Assembly: GCF_023078275.1 (NCBI RefSeq)
Contig: NC_062982.1
Location: forward strand, 6,584,501 to 6,648,500
DNA: 64,000 bases
Origin: Leguminivora glycinivorella
Taxonomy: Eukaryota; Arthropoda; Insecta; Lepidoptera; Tortricidae
Direction: 5' to 3'
Part shown: piece after piece, positions 53,044 to 64,000 of the stretch
Position numbering within the stretch: the stretch's first letter is position 1
Layout of the letters: the number at the start of each line of letters is the position of its first letter
Made by a program: the position numbers and the translations under genes
Notes under the pieces: generated by a model
What the model was told of the DNA's origin: nothing
Seen by the model: the letters and a program-made list of their open reading frames with translations, nothing else
Databases searched by the model: none

Positions 53044-56000
53044 ACAAGTTTCGACCGCCGTATTTTCAAAAGGGATGGAATTTCATTCGAAACATCGAAA
53101 ATTATTCAAAACTAAAAATTCTGTTCGTACTCCTGCAGCCTCAAAGCCACGATTAAGCAAGAAGAAGGTAGTTCTACGGAAGCGGAAATGCGTGTGTTTG
53201 CCAGAAAATTATTCAGTAGTCGAGTTCCCAGCAATTTGGAATGAGCTGCGCCAGAATGGGCAGCTGTGCGACGGCACCATCATGTGCCGTGACATGAAAT
53301 CAATACGCGTGCACCGAGCCATTCTGTCAGCCGTTAGTCCATACTTCAAAGCGTTATTTATAAATTCCCTGAAGAAGGGAGAGCAAGAAGAAACGGAAAT
53401 TTTCGTAGACGTTCCTAGCATTTACATGTCTCTGATACTAGATTACGCTTACACAGGGACTTGTGCAGTAACCGTAGAAAATGTGGAGCACTTACTCCCA
53501 TATGCGGACCAATTTGACGTCGTAGGCGTCATTCAGCTATGTTGCCAGTTTCTAATGCAAGAGTTGAGACCTCACAATTGCCTAGGGATATTCAAATTCG
53601 CTAAGTATTATTTCTGCGGTGAATTAGAGAAGAAAGGAAAGTTGTACATAAGGCAGAACTTTAATAGAGTACTTAAGGAGTGTAATGAATTTAAGTCGCT
53701 TTCGTTCGAGGAATTAGAGGATATATTGAGAGATGACGAGTTGAACGTTCGAAACGAGGAGATCGTGTTCCAAGCGGTGAAGACTTGGGTGGAGCACGAT
53801 TTGGAGAATAGACGAAAGCATATTCCGTCTTTACTGTCTTGTATTAGATTTGGTCATATAAGCTACAATTACTTTAAATCGAAAATATTGCAATGGCAGC
53901 CTGTTATTGATGATGACGTAAGTATGCCACAGAACATTTATAGTCTGTCAAGCAAATCTTGTCACTAAAAAGGCGGCAGATTTGAAAAATGCAGGGCGAG
54001 GTTTATCGTCCCATAGAAAAATTGCAAAGTCGGGTATTTTTTTAGCGACAAGATTTGCTTGACCTCTATATTTTACTATCTGATATTTTAAATGCCGTTA
54101 AATTGAAATATGGTTCACAGAAATGTCAAGAGTCGCTGTACCCAGCGGTGGTGTTTCTCACCGTGTTGGACTCCCGACCGGGAACAGAAGCAGACCTAAA
54201 CGACCCCTTGGCGAGACCTCGCATCCCGTATGAGGTCCTGTTTGCTGTGGGTGGTTGGAGCGCCGGAAGTCCTACGAGTTTTGTCGAAACTTACGACACG
54301 AGGTATGGCAACATTTCCACATGATTTAAGGTATTTTCTCTTCCCTGAAACCTCACCATCATAAATTCATCCATATATTTTTCATGCTTCCATCTGAGCT
54401 ACCACCCTCTAGTTTATACATTTTGATTATATAGGATTTTAACAGCCAAATATTTGTAATTTTGTAACGCCTTTGAAAACATTAAGAGCAAATCTGTTTA
54501 TTGTCACTTCCAAATGATACCCTTGGTTTTAGGTATTAATTAATTCACACCGTTTTCTCAGGGCCGACCGCTGGTTCCTCTCAATCCACATGGACCTGAC
54601 ACCCCGCGCGTACCATGGGCTCTGCACTCTCAACAACCTGATCTACATGATTGGTGGCTTCGATGGCAGCGACCACTTTAACACTGTCCGGTGTTACGAT
54701 CCAGTTGCCAATACTTGGCATGAGCGGGCCTGCATGTATCAGGCGAGGTGTTACGTCAGCGTTGTGGCGCACGGTTAGAACCCTCCTTAGATATATACCT
54801 ATTCTATCTCCAACTTTCTACTTCATTCAGGGACGACGACCACGTTGACCTATTCCAAAATCCACATATGGATATCACAGCCAACGCTTTGTTGAACTGG
54901 ACTGTAGTAGCGACTGGGTAGTTCCCTTCAACTCTGGTGCATAATAGGGCTCCCGGTCGCGTCCGTGTTTCGTGTACCCGTTGCCGGGTATCCGTTCCCG
55001 TGTTACACGAATCCGGATTTCTGGCCCGTTTGGAACGGGTAATTAGGGACCGTGTAATTAAAGTCCGGGTACCCGTGTAGTCCGTGTGTCCGGATCGACG
55101 GACTCTAAAAACCCGCGGGTCCGATCCGTTCTCGATGTATAGTGATGCTTGATGAATGTTCGCGTTCTCGGCTCAAGCGAATATTAAAATCAGTTTAAAG
55201 AACCAAAAATGATAAAACCTTAATAACTAAAATGAAAAAGGGACAGCGGGGCAATTGTGACTGGGACAAATTTTAACTGCTCGATTTTTTCCATGTTTTA
55301 CATTTTAGGCATTATTATATAGAGCACGCGTTTTCAGTGGCTTAAATTAGTATGATGTCAGAAAGCATGAAACTTGGTATGCACATAGCTTTGACGTTCA
55401 TAAGAATAAATAGAAGTAGAAACACGCCGAGGAGTCAATCTCTTCCCCCCCACTAACTACTAAAGGTTTTGGTAAGTAAATATTACGAGTAGGTACTTAC
55501 CAGAAAGATGTCTAGGAGAAGTACCATGAAATTCTCTACAATACTTCCATTTAAAGTATATTACTAACAGTCGATAGTGCTACCCCTACTCATCCCACTA
55601 GTATTTAAAAACAAATATTATGCGGGGGACTTAAGCATAATTTGAAAATGATGAGTTAAAAGCCTACCTACCCACCTTAAAAGACACCTACTTTAAAATA
55701 CAGTATTGTAGAAAATTTTATGGAGAATATACTTTTCCTAAATATCGTGATTATAGTTTTCACGGTTTTCATAACAATATAAAAAACCTGAATATAGTGA
55801 TATAAAAATGAGGGAAAAGAGGGGAAACATTGACACCTCGGCGTCTGCGTACTTTTATTTTTTTCTGTTGTGTTTGTAAGTTACCTATATACATGTCAAG
55901 TCTCATGCTTTTTGTCACTCCCTATCCGACTAGCGCAAGTTAAGAACCAGGACTATGGATACATTTTCACTTCAAGGTGGTTCCCTCCAAAATAATAAAA

Positions 56001-59000
56001 AAAATATACCATTCTTAACTAATTATTTGTAAAACAGCGCGGCTACATCTTTCGCGGAACTTTTCAAACAAAAGGTTTGTCCATGTCAAAGGGAAGCCGG
56101 GTGTGAGGTTTGAGTGTAATTATTATTAGTAAAAATCACCACGGGTATTGGTTATTGTGCCGCCCACAAGTCATTAATTACCTTTGTCTTCTCATGCGAC
56201 TTTATTTCTACTAACTTCTTAGATAAAAACTAATAACTCGATAGTTCAAATACATTTCACTTAGTATACGCGATATAATCCGTTTCCATAGTTATGTATT
56301 TTATCTATTTAAGTATGTATATCGTCGCGCAGCACCCATAGTACAAGCTTCGCTTAGTTTGGGGCTAAGTCGATCTGTGTAATGTCCCCAACATTTATTT
56401 ATTTATTTTAAAACTATGAGACATACTCGTAGATATAACTATAATAAATTGCATGAGTAACTGTCGCGGTAAGCGAAGACAATATTTTGAAGTATATTTG
56501 TCAGCATCTGTACATATAGTAAGTACCTATAGGTGGTATGGTCCCTATAGGTAGTTAGTAAGTCCCCATGAACATCATAAAACAATCAATTAATATAACT
56601 AATATAGTATTTTTCACACAAACCAATACCCTTCTATTAGTTAACCTAGATACATATAAAGTCCATTAAACTCGCAATTGCCTTAAGCAACTTTATTGAA
56701 AAAAACCAATAGACTAGTGTGCCTGGCGAAAGTATGGACCTATAGGAATACGTTTGTAATATTTGTATAGCCTATAACGTAACGGGAATAAGTGCAAAAA
56801 ATATAATTAACACAGTTATTGACTCAAATAAAATGAGTATGTATAAAACCAATTCGTATTCGTTCGCTATATTAACATAAATTTTAAAATTCACCTATTT
56901 TTTAAATACAAACCGGCACGGCAATAAGTCGATCGGTCCGCCGGCCGCCTCGTGTGTTCAATACCCGAACGGTGCCGAAGTCCGTGCGTCCGGCCGTCCG
57001 GCCCCGAACGCCGATTCGGCACTACACGCGCGAACGGCACTACACGGGAACGGACTTCGGCGGGTTCGGGTAGTTCGGACGCTTAGCACCGCCGGGGCTA
57101 AGGGGCCGGACGCACGGATCGGCGGGTAGTAACGAATATCCAGAGCCCTAGTGCATAACCCCGTGGCATGTCTGGGCCTGTATTTATTAGACGATGTGCT
57201 ATGTCTGCGAATAATCAAAATCCGCTTCCACAACCTTGTTAAAATATCGTCATTCAGAATCGTCGGGACAATGGGACAGAATATTTTGCGGATTGTGTGT
57301 ATATTGTGCATTTAGTTATATAAAGAAAAGGAGCCCTAGTGAATGATATTTGACCAAAACCAGGAGAAGTCTCGTATCCCTGAAGAGTTTAAAATACTGT
57401 CCCTAGAAAGCACTCCTTCCTTAGCTTTCCTTATAACTTCTTACGTATACAATATGTTCCAGATGGCTTAATCTACGCCCTGGGAGGCTACAACGGGCGT
57501 ACGCGCATGGCGTCGGTAGAGCGCTACTACCCCGACAAGAACCAGTGGGAGATGACCACGCCCATGAACAAGCAGCGGTCGGACGCCAGCGCCGCCTCTC
57601 TGGGCGGTAAGGTAAATAATTGTGGCTTCTTTGATTGTGTTTTTCAATTAAGGATTACCTACCTGTTTGGAAAGATGTTATACTAATCAAGCCTTGATAG
57701 CAACCTTTTATGATTATTTGTCTTGGTGCTGCAATCCATATGATCCTACCGTTTGATCAGCCTTAAACCATCAAGACTGAATACTGATCACGACAACAGT
57801 TAGGTATCTTCAGCTAGACAGCTTATTGATACTAATGGTATTTTTAAAGAAAGCAACTGGTTCAAATCATTTTCCCCTCACTAGCTCGGAAACCATGCGC
57901 GGATCCAGGGGGGGTCATGGGGGTCATGACCCTAAGTTGGCCATACAAATAGACCACGTGACCCCCCCCTGGGGCCCCGGGCCTTTACCACGTGACCCCC
58001 CCCCTGGGCATAAAGCTGGATCCGCGCTTGTCGGAAACACGTGTTTTGTCCTTTAATACCAGCGGGTAAAAACGGATTTTATCCACTAGTGGATAAAGTA
58101 ATTTGGCCTTGAATATAGTCATTTTTTCTGCTTTAAAATTGATAAAAGTGTGTGAATCTAGTGATGACGATGTTTTAACCTGTGGAACTACTGGAAGCAG
58201 TGATAAATGCGTTTTTTGCGTTGTACTTTCCTCGCTATTAGTGAGGGGAAAAGTTTTGTGTTACACTCGGGTGCAAATGCATTTTACTTCTCGTGTGTTA
58301 AAAAACTCGCAAGTTCAGGATTCTATTCTCGAACCACTCGCTTCGCTCGTGGTTCAACTATAAGATCCTGTCACTTGCTCGTTTTTCAATTCCACACTCG
58401 GCGTTAAAATACAACCTTGCACCCTTGTATAACAAATAACTATTTCTCGTCGTCCTTAACATCGTCAATTACAGGCGCATAGGTAAGTAGGTAAGGGTAG
58501 GCAGCAGTGGTAGAACAGAAGTCTCCATCATTTTCTGCTTTGATAGTTTCGATAAATCCAATCAGCATCTAAATAATATGACTCCATTCGTAACGTTTTT
58601 CGTTTCTTAAAGTGTAGGTTTTGATTATAATCACTTTTCAACGCTGAATTCATCAACTCGTCATGGCGTCTTTCCACCAGATCTACATAGTAGGCGGTTT
58701 CAACGGGCAAGAAGTCCTCAGCTCAGCCGAGATGTTTGACCCGGACACCCGACAGTGGACCCTCATTCGCCCCATGCTGAGTCCCCGCTCCGGCGTCAGT
58801 CTCATCGCGTACCGGGACTGTCTGTATGCCCTGGGAGGGTTTAATGGCTACAGCAGACTGAATACAGGTAAGTGTATAATACTAGATTATTTGGAGTTGA
58901 TATTGAGGGAATGGATTGAAGACGGATGAAACCTCGAAACCAAAACAAATGGTGAGGTCAACTCTTTTTTGATAATCACTTGAATGATTCAGAACCAATT

Positions 59001-59817
59001 CAATTTAAAGCGGACCGTCGTGAATAATCTGCATAATGTCCAGGAGGCCACTAAATTTTCTGTGTAAAAATAATGTTTTAATAAGTCAATTTAACTTCAC
59101 CCAACTTAAATTAACATAGTCTGATACTCGTATTGTTGGATTTGTTGATGGGGAATGGAGATGTACGGGGTTTCATTAATAGTAGATTATATTTTAAAGT
59201 GGAACGCCTGAACCCACATCCTGGGAAGTGACTGGCTCTCAGATTGGCAGGAGGTGACGGAGATGTTCAGCGCCAGAAGCAACTTCGCGACAGTTTTGCT
59301 GGACGATATGATCTTCGTTATCGGCGGATTTAATGGTAAGATATTTTTGAATCTTATAAAAAGTGTAGGAACAAGGTGATGCCACAATCTACTTGCGTAT
59401 GCTTTGTTTTACTGGTACTTCACTAAAAGCAAAATACATACCTATGTGGGCTATGTGACTTCGACTATTCACATTCTTATGATACAATCACTTCCGCTCT
59501 GGGAACTGCTCTTTAGTAGCATTATGTATAGGACGTGATTGTGTGTATATCCACAATAGCTTTCTACCAGTTTGTATATTGGACCTTGGACCCACCAAAG
59601 TGGACTCACAAGCGAATTCTCACCAGGTTCGACCACGATTCCCCACGTCGAGTGCTACGATGGCGACACCCACGAGTGGTACGATGCGGCTCCCATGAAC
59701 CTAAACCGATCAGCTCTGAGCGCCTGCGTGATAGCCGGCCTGCCTAACGCCCGATCTTTCTCTTACCTGGCTAAGGCTGTGCCGGCAGCCGGGGCGGACC
59801 AGGCCCACCATTCTTAA
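53021..59817 (+). CDS. KLHL10: Kelch-like protein 10, BTB-BACK-Kelch Cullin-3 adaptor
   Basis: KLHL10 proteins recruit substrates to Cullin-3 ubiquitin ligases; in Drosophila and mammals the family is testis-specific and needed for sperm maturation. Exons: 53021-53917, 54121-54302, 54562-54773, 57463-57611, 58681-58867, 59243-59335, 59627-59817, in phase, 636 aa. A basic N-terminal tail of about 65 residues precedes the BTB domain (LCDGTIMCRDMKSIRVHRAI to about residue 170). The BACK domain follows (NCLGIFKFAKYYF, DELNVRNEEIVFQAVKTWVE). Six kelch blades follow, each with a GG doublet: FAVGGW, YMIGGF, YALGGY, YIVGGF, YALGGF, FVIGGF. Blade 5 is short: exon 5 RLNT joins directly to DWQEVTEM, without the usual ERYxP strand. 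The tail NARSFSYLAKAVP ends the protein. The KLHL10 assignment rests on overall pattern and RPRIPYEVLFAVGGW; other KLHL members are less likely. Confidence 0.93.
53947..54063. mobile_element. 117-bp foldback MITE in KLHL10 intron 1
   Basis: Ends GTCAAGCAAATCTTGTCACT and its complement, with a CTAAAAAGGCGGCA block inside. I recognise this motif as common in lepidopteran introns. Lies 58 bp before exon 2. Confidence 0.8.
54945..57150. mobile_element. 2.2-kb hAT-type element without transposase
   Basis: Termini TAGGGCTC and GAGCCCTA, flanked by perfect 8-bp GTGCATAA at 54937-54944 and 57151-57158. The outer 200 bp at each end are GC-rich with repeated CCCGTT/CCGTTC and TCCGTGCG motifs; the interior is AT-rich. 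No coding frame over 120 residues and no hAT domain. It occupies most of KLHL10 intron 3. Confidence 0.88.
56325..56402 (+). mobile_element. LINE 3' UTR remnant nested in the 2.2-kb element
   Basis: GTCGCGCAGCACCCATAGTA with AAGTCGATCTGTGTAATGTC and a TTTATTTATTTATT tail, related to 16120-16230. Confidence 0.45.
57870..58443 (+). repeat. Repeat family C, copy 7, interrupted
   Basis: Plus-orientation copy in KLHL10 intron 4, split after GCTCGGAAAC by a 137-bp hAT-type MITE. Net length without the insert is about 430 bp. Confidence 0.87.
57894..58030. mobile_element. 137-bp hAT-type MITE inside family C
   Basis: Ends CATGCGCGGATCCAG and CTGGATCCGCGCTTG match at 14 of 15 positions as inverted repeats. 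Flanked by perfect 8-bp TCGGAAAC at 57886-57893 and 58031-58038. Interior has CCCCCCC runs and repeated CCACGTGACCCCC. Confidence 0.93.
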
Positions 59818-61191
59818 CTACAGCTTTACCAACTGGCGGCTGAAGTCATATTGATAACTCTTTCATTCTTTGACGCTAAAAATCCAGCGCCTAGTGAAAG
59901 GGATGGCAGTATAACTAAAGTCGCCACTTGGTACTGCAACATCAACCTTCCGCCGAAACATTTAGATTTTAGATGACATGACGTGACACCCTTGAAAATT
60001 ATCTGGAAGCTTGGGGTAATTATATTGGGACGTCATCTTGCTTTTGAACAGCTTTCGCTATTATTTCCATTTTAGCTTATACAATAGTGTCAGCTTTTTT
60101 CCGAAACATTGGTTTAGTTCAGTCATATAATACGTGGGAAGGTTGATGTTAGTGGGAGGGAAGGTTGGTGGAATGTAGGAAGTTCCTAAATTGCGATTTT
60201 CTAGTCTTAAAGATCATTTACAAATCATATAACCGTCGTGTGCAGAAGCTTTACGCCGGATAAAAAATGGCCGTTATGTGGTTTATAAATGATAAACGAA
60301 AATTTAAAATGGAAAGACTGTATCGAAGGGGGTTTGAAGGAAATTAGTCTGTTTGAGTTTGCACGAAAGCGGCTTAGTGTTGTAATGTACCTGATGTCTG
60401 TGATATTAATATTTTGATTATCTTTTAAGTGAGGTAAGAGTAGGGAACATATAGGGTAAGGTTTCAAGGCTCCAAACTTGAATAGTGAAATAATGTAGAT
60501 GGAACCCTCTAATTTCTCTTATCCTAATGAAAATACAAGGAATCCCTTATTCTTACTTCATTGACTAAGTGTTTTGTATAAGTTCTATTGTTGTATCATA
60601 AATCATGTTATGTGGTAGTATAATGTTATTGTATTGTACAGATCAGAATCGCGTCTTTGTATTTTATTGTTTTTAATAACGTGGAAATCAAGGTCTATTT
60701 TAGAGATCTTTTTAAAAAATCATTGTAAATTTTCCAGTTTTCTAATGCGTGTTATTTGTGACACATTTTATTTGGTATTTTTGTATAGTTCGCGTCCATC
60801 GCTCAAATCAATTGGTCGCGTTTTCGATGTATATTATGGTTTGCCTTATGTGGCCTAGGTGTGCCTAATTATGGTGGTCTCTAGGCGCGGAATCTTTACC
60901 ATCACCACCAAAATTATGTTCTTATTGAATCTCTCTTGGTCAAAATGTTTTTAACATACGCAACGTGGTTAGAACGCCTGTGGCCGTCAAGAGACCTACC
61001 TGTGGTGGAACGTATACAGAATAAAATGATAAAAAAAGAAAAATTATTTCTAGTATTTAATAAAAATTTACTGTACCCGACTGAAAGATGATAAATTGAC
61101 AAATAAAGAAAAACATTACAGGTACTGGTTGTTTAATTCAGGTTCATAAAGTTCAAGCCACTTATAATACAGGGAAATTAGCTAAAATTAC
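59818..61191. other. KLHL10 3' flank and intergenic DNA
   Basis: Likely KLHL10 3' UTR followed by AT-rich DNA. No further gene, no clear poly(A) site and no repeat end that I can support. Confidence 0.4.
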
Positions 61192-61344
61192 GGCATAATT
61201 AATGGAAGTTTTTTTTTTTAATTGGAATATGTACGTTATAGACCGAAGTTATTTTTCATCGCAGAGGGGGGAGAGTTGATGAAAAATAACTTCGGCATAT
61301 AATGTACATATCCCAGTAAAAAAAAAACTTCCATTAATTATGCC
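61192..61344. mobile_element. 153-bp foldback MITE
   Basis: Arms of about 65 bp: GGCATAATTAATGGAAGTTT plus CCGAAGTTATTTTTCATC on the left and their complements on the right, around a GAGGGGGGAGAG loop. Near-perfect stem. Confidence 0.85.
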
Positions 61345-61882
61345 AAGATTTTCATACATAACTTTCCAGGAGCAACGTACTATTATTCGAATAGTAACCA
61401 ACAGCCTGCCTAGGGACTAGGGACAATCTTTAACGCTGTTGGTTACTTAGGGACCCTACCTACATAGAAATCTGGGGGCCTACTGCGAAAAGGTATAGTT
61501 TCAAATTTGCAAGACCAATAAAGAGACAGATAACAAAATTTCGTTTTCGGCCACTGCCCCTCTGAGCCTTAAATGCTGCATAAACTTTTTTTTACAATTC
61601 AGGTCAGGTTTATCTGCAGCCGACTGTGTACATATTTACAGCGTCTACCGGCTTTTATCTGTCTAGACAGTTTATGCGCTATAAATCCAGATAATCTAAT
61701 TCCCGAATTCCCGTTTGTTTTACACCCACCAGATCAGATCCTAAGCTTTTGTATTCAACCAAATCATTTTATAGTAGGTCGAATCTAAGCATGAATTAAT
61801 TACGATTTAGATGCGTAATATTTTAAATGCGAAAGTATTTTCGTCTCTAGCGAGGTACTTTCGTCTTATCGCTTCCTAGGAG

Positions 61883-62001
61883 GGCCCATTTCTCGAAACT
61901 GAAAGTAACAAGTTACAAGCGGAAGGCTCTTTCCGACTTGTCATATTAGACATTGACAACCGCTTGTAAATTGTAACTTGTAGCTTCGAGAAATGAACAC
62001 C
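61883..62001. repeat. Imperfect foldback
   Basis: CCATTTCTCGAAACTGAAAG with AACAAGTTACAAGCGG on the left pairs with CCGCTTGTAAATTGTAACTT and GCTTCGAGAAATG on the right. Probably an old MITE. Confidence 0.65.
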
Positions 62002-63226
62002 TAGTCCTACCGACTGCGCCAATGACGAATCGAGATTATAAAAACTAATTTATTTCAAAATGTACAAATAACGACTTTACTAACAAAATAACGACGTAAC
62101 AGTCACCTCTTCGTTCACGTGATTCCACGCAGACGAAGTAGCGGGCAGAAACATGTTTACTATACATGTTTACGTAAATCAGTCACTGTAATCCAATCCT
62201 ACCTTTGGACATTCGGACCGCATCCTGACTGCGATTTAAATAGAACCGCACGCAAACTGCAGTCCGATTGCCGTCAGCCTATATCTGCTTTCACCGCAGG
62301 ATAATCAATAAGTGCTTATGAAAGACAAACATAAATAGTAGACAGGTATGTTTCATTGAAACCCATCGAACATACGAGCGAAGCATGGGTTCATTTAACA
62401 GGACAATTTTAACTATGCGGTGGCCAAAATAGGAACTAATTCCTATCTACATACAAATTTGACCCCTATCGTTTGACAGTGGCGACACCATGACCGGATT
62501 AAATAACTTTGCTTCCTATACCGTGTGTAATTTTTACACTGCCTTGTAATTTCATAATTATCGCTAGGAATTTCAATTTTAACAATCAGAAAATAAAACC
62601 GCTTTTACTCAGTGTTATTGGAAGGTAGATAGGAGTTTGTGAAAGTTAGTTTTCATATAGTACTCGTATGTGAATCAACGTACGAGCGTGTAGACAGCGA
62701 GAGTGCCGTGCGTACAAAGGGGGATGAGTTACTGCCATATCTATCCGTGGAAAAACGGGAAAAACTAAGCAGGTATGCCTCTACTAGTAGTAATAAACAC
62801 GATTATAACATATCTATATCTACAGCCTGTCTGATGGTAAGTGGACACTATAGCCTCAATACGCTTTCAACTTTCAGGGGTCACACTCACATCACATATA
62901 TGCGCATTGTCGACTCTTCTAAAACTAACACAAGCTCGTTCTTTGAATAACCTCATTGTATTTTCGAGAACAGTTGATTTCATTTAACGACTGAAGGAAA
63001 TGAAAAACAATTTATGAAACTTAATATTTCGGCTTGCAGATTTTTACGAATAACCTAACGCCTTTACACATTACCTCAGATTTCACGATTTGTTCGCAAC
63101 TGGCAACACCGATCAAGGGAGGCGCTCCCTTCCGTCCGCGATCGAACAAGGAATACCGGCGCGAGGCAACGGGCCGTCCACACGCAGGGCGCGGTCGTTC
63201 GGAAATTAAAAAGTAAATAAATCGTG
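62002..63226. promoter_or_regulatory. Upstream region of the short-chain dehydrogenase gene
   Basis: About 1.2 kb before the start codon. The last 150 bp are GC-richer and should include the 5' UTR. The 103-codon open frame at 62639-62950 has no domain. Promoter role is inferred from position. Confidence 0.4.
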
Positions 63227-63319
63227 ATGGAGCTGAAAGGAAAGGTGGCTTTGATCACGGGTGCCGCCGCCGGCATAGGATTAGCATATAGCGAGGAATT
63301 GCTCAAACATGGAGCGAAG
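63227..63319 (+). CDS. Short-chain dehydrogenase/reductase, first exon only
   Basis: 31 codons, MELKGKVALITGAAAGIGLA then YSEELLKHGAK, ending at a GTAAGA donor. KVALITGAAAGIGLA carries the TGxxxGIG NAD(P)-binding motif of classical SDR enzymes. The start resembles insect 15-hydroxyprostaglandin-dehydrogenase-like and alcohol-dehydrogenase-like SDRs, but substrate cannot be judged from one exon. The catalytic YxxxK is beyond the window. Confidence 0.9.
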
Positions 63320-63821
63320 GTAAGATTTGTGTAAATATTTTTATTTTTACGCTCACATTTTTGATTATTTTTACTACATACCCTACATTTTAACACAATT
63401 ACGTATTGTTAATTAGAAATACGTATTCATCTGAAAATTTCAATTTATTTTTATGTTTTTAACGATGAAACGTATGCAAAAGTTCTCTTCCTTCCGCGCA
63501 CTTCCGTTTACTACGAAGTAATAAAGAGAGTTCAAGGTGAGAGTTGAATGAATCTGTATAGAAAGTCTGGAAACAGGCCAAATGCATGTAAATCTGTGAT
63601 TTTATTGTAAAACGTGCGTTTTTGGGAAGTTTTCTACGAATGCACTTGCCGGCTCACCGGTACCTTATTTGTATTGATTTTCGCCGCGGTCAGTGGCGCG
63701 ATTATAATGCACCACACTTGCTGGAGGGCTGATTAGTATCTTTACCTGAGTTATACAGGGTTTTCATTCTTACTCGACTTCTAAGAGTCATGGTTAAAGA
63801 ACTAAAGAAAGCTAGTGCTAC

Positions 63822-64000
63822 AATAGTTATTTGTTATACAAGGGTGCAAGGGTGCAAAGTTGTATTTTAACGCCGAGTGTGGAATTGAAAAACGAGCAAG
63901 TGAAAGGATTCTATAGTTGAACCACGAGCGAAGCGAGTGGTTCGAGAATAGAATCCTGAATGCGAGTTTTTTAACACACGAGAAGTAAAATACATTTGCA
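63822..64000 (-). repeat. Repeat family C, copy 8 (cut by window edge)
   Basis: Minus-orientation right part of family C in intron 1 of the dehydrogenase gene, with the CGAGCGAAGCGAGTGG palindrome. It carries a small internal duplication (AAGGGTGCAAGGGTGCAAAG). Confidence 0.85.

Noticed and set aside
62639..62950. 103-residue frame upstream of the dehydrogenase
   Set aside because: No domain, no plausible codon bias, and no splice or promoter support.

Overview
The window is nuclear DNA of a lepidopteran insect (moth or butterfly). The evidence is intron-rich animal genes with GT/AG introns, an insect 7tm_6 odorant receptor, and a dense load of short transposons, tRNA-derived SINEs and 3' ends of LINEs of lepidopteran type. 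I cannot name the species. Six genes can be assembled exon by exon with consistent splice phases, and a seventh starts near the right edge.

Layout. (1) 1-7970, minus: cytochrome c1 (CYC1), seven coding exons, with only the last few codons off the left edge. (2) 8797-16781, plus: PRMT7, eight exons, 680 aa, head to head with CYC1. (3) 16.8-30.7 kb: a gene-free block with a 120-bp satellite, a second ~100-bp GC-hairpin satellite, a 432-bp foldback, a decayed pogo-type element, LINE remnants and several unclassified repeats. (4) 30699-38999, plus: a complete odorant receptor, seven exons, 401 aa. (5) 40530-47390, plus: folliculin (FLCN), seven exons, 427 aa. (6) 49813-52699, minus: ribosomal protein L18, four exons, 183 aa, convergent with FLCN. 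(7) 53021-59817, plus: a BTB-BACK-Kelch protein of the KLHL10 type, seven exons, 636 aa, head to head with RpL18. (8) 63227 onward, plus: first exon of a short-chain dehydrogenase/reductase.

The genes are not an operon or a pathway. They are ordinary neighbours: respiratory complex III, arginine methylation, olfaction, Rag/TOR nutrient signalling, translation, a probable testis Cullin-3 adaptor and an oxidoreductase. The unusual content is in introns and intergenic DNA. At least eight elements have readable target-site duplications of 8 bp (hAT type), and others have TTA, TA, TTAA or ATAA duplications. Several are nested, so their order of insertion can be read. Gene sequences also carry small duplications: a dead copy of a CYC1 exon, a duplicated donor site in the receptor gene, a possible PRMT7 exon fragment, and a damaged kelch blade in KLHL10. 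I saw no CRISPR array, bacterial operon, viral genome or tRNA gene.
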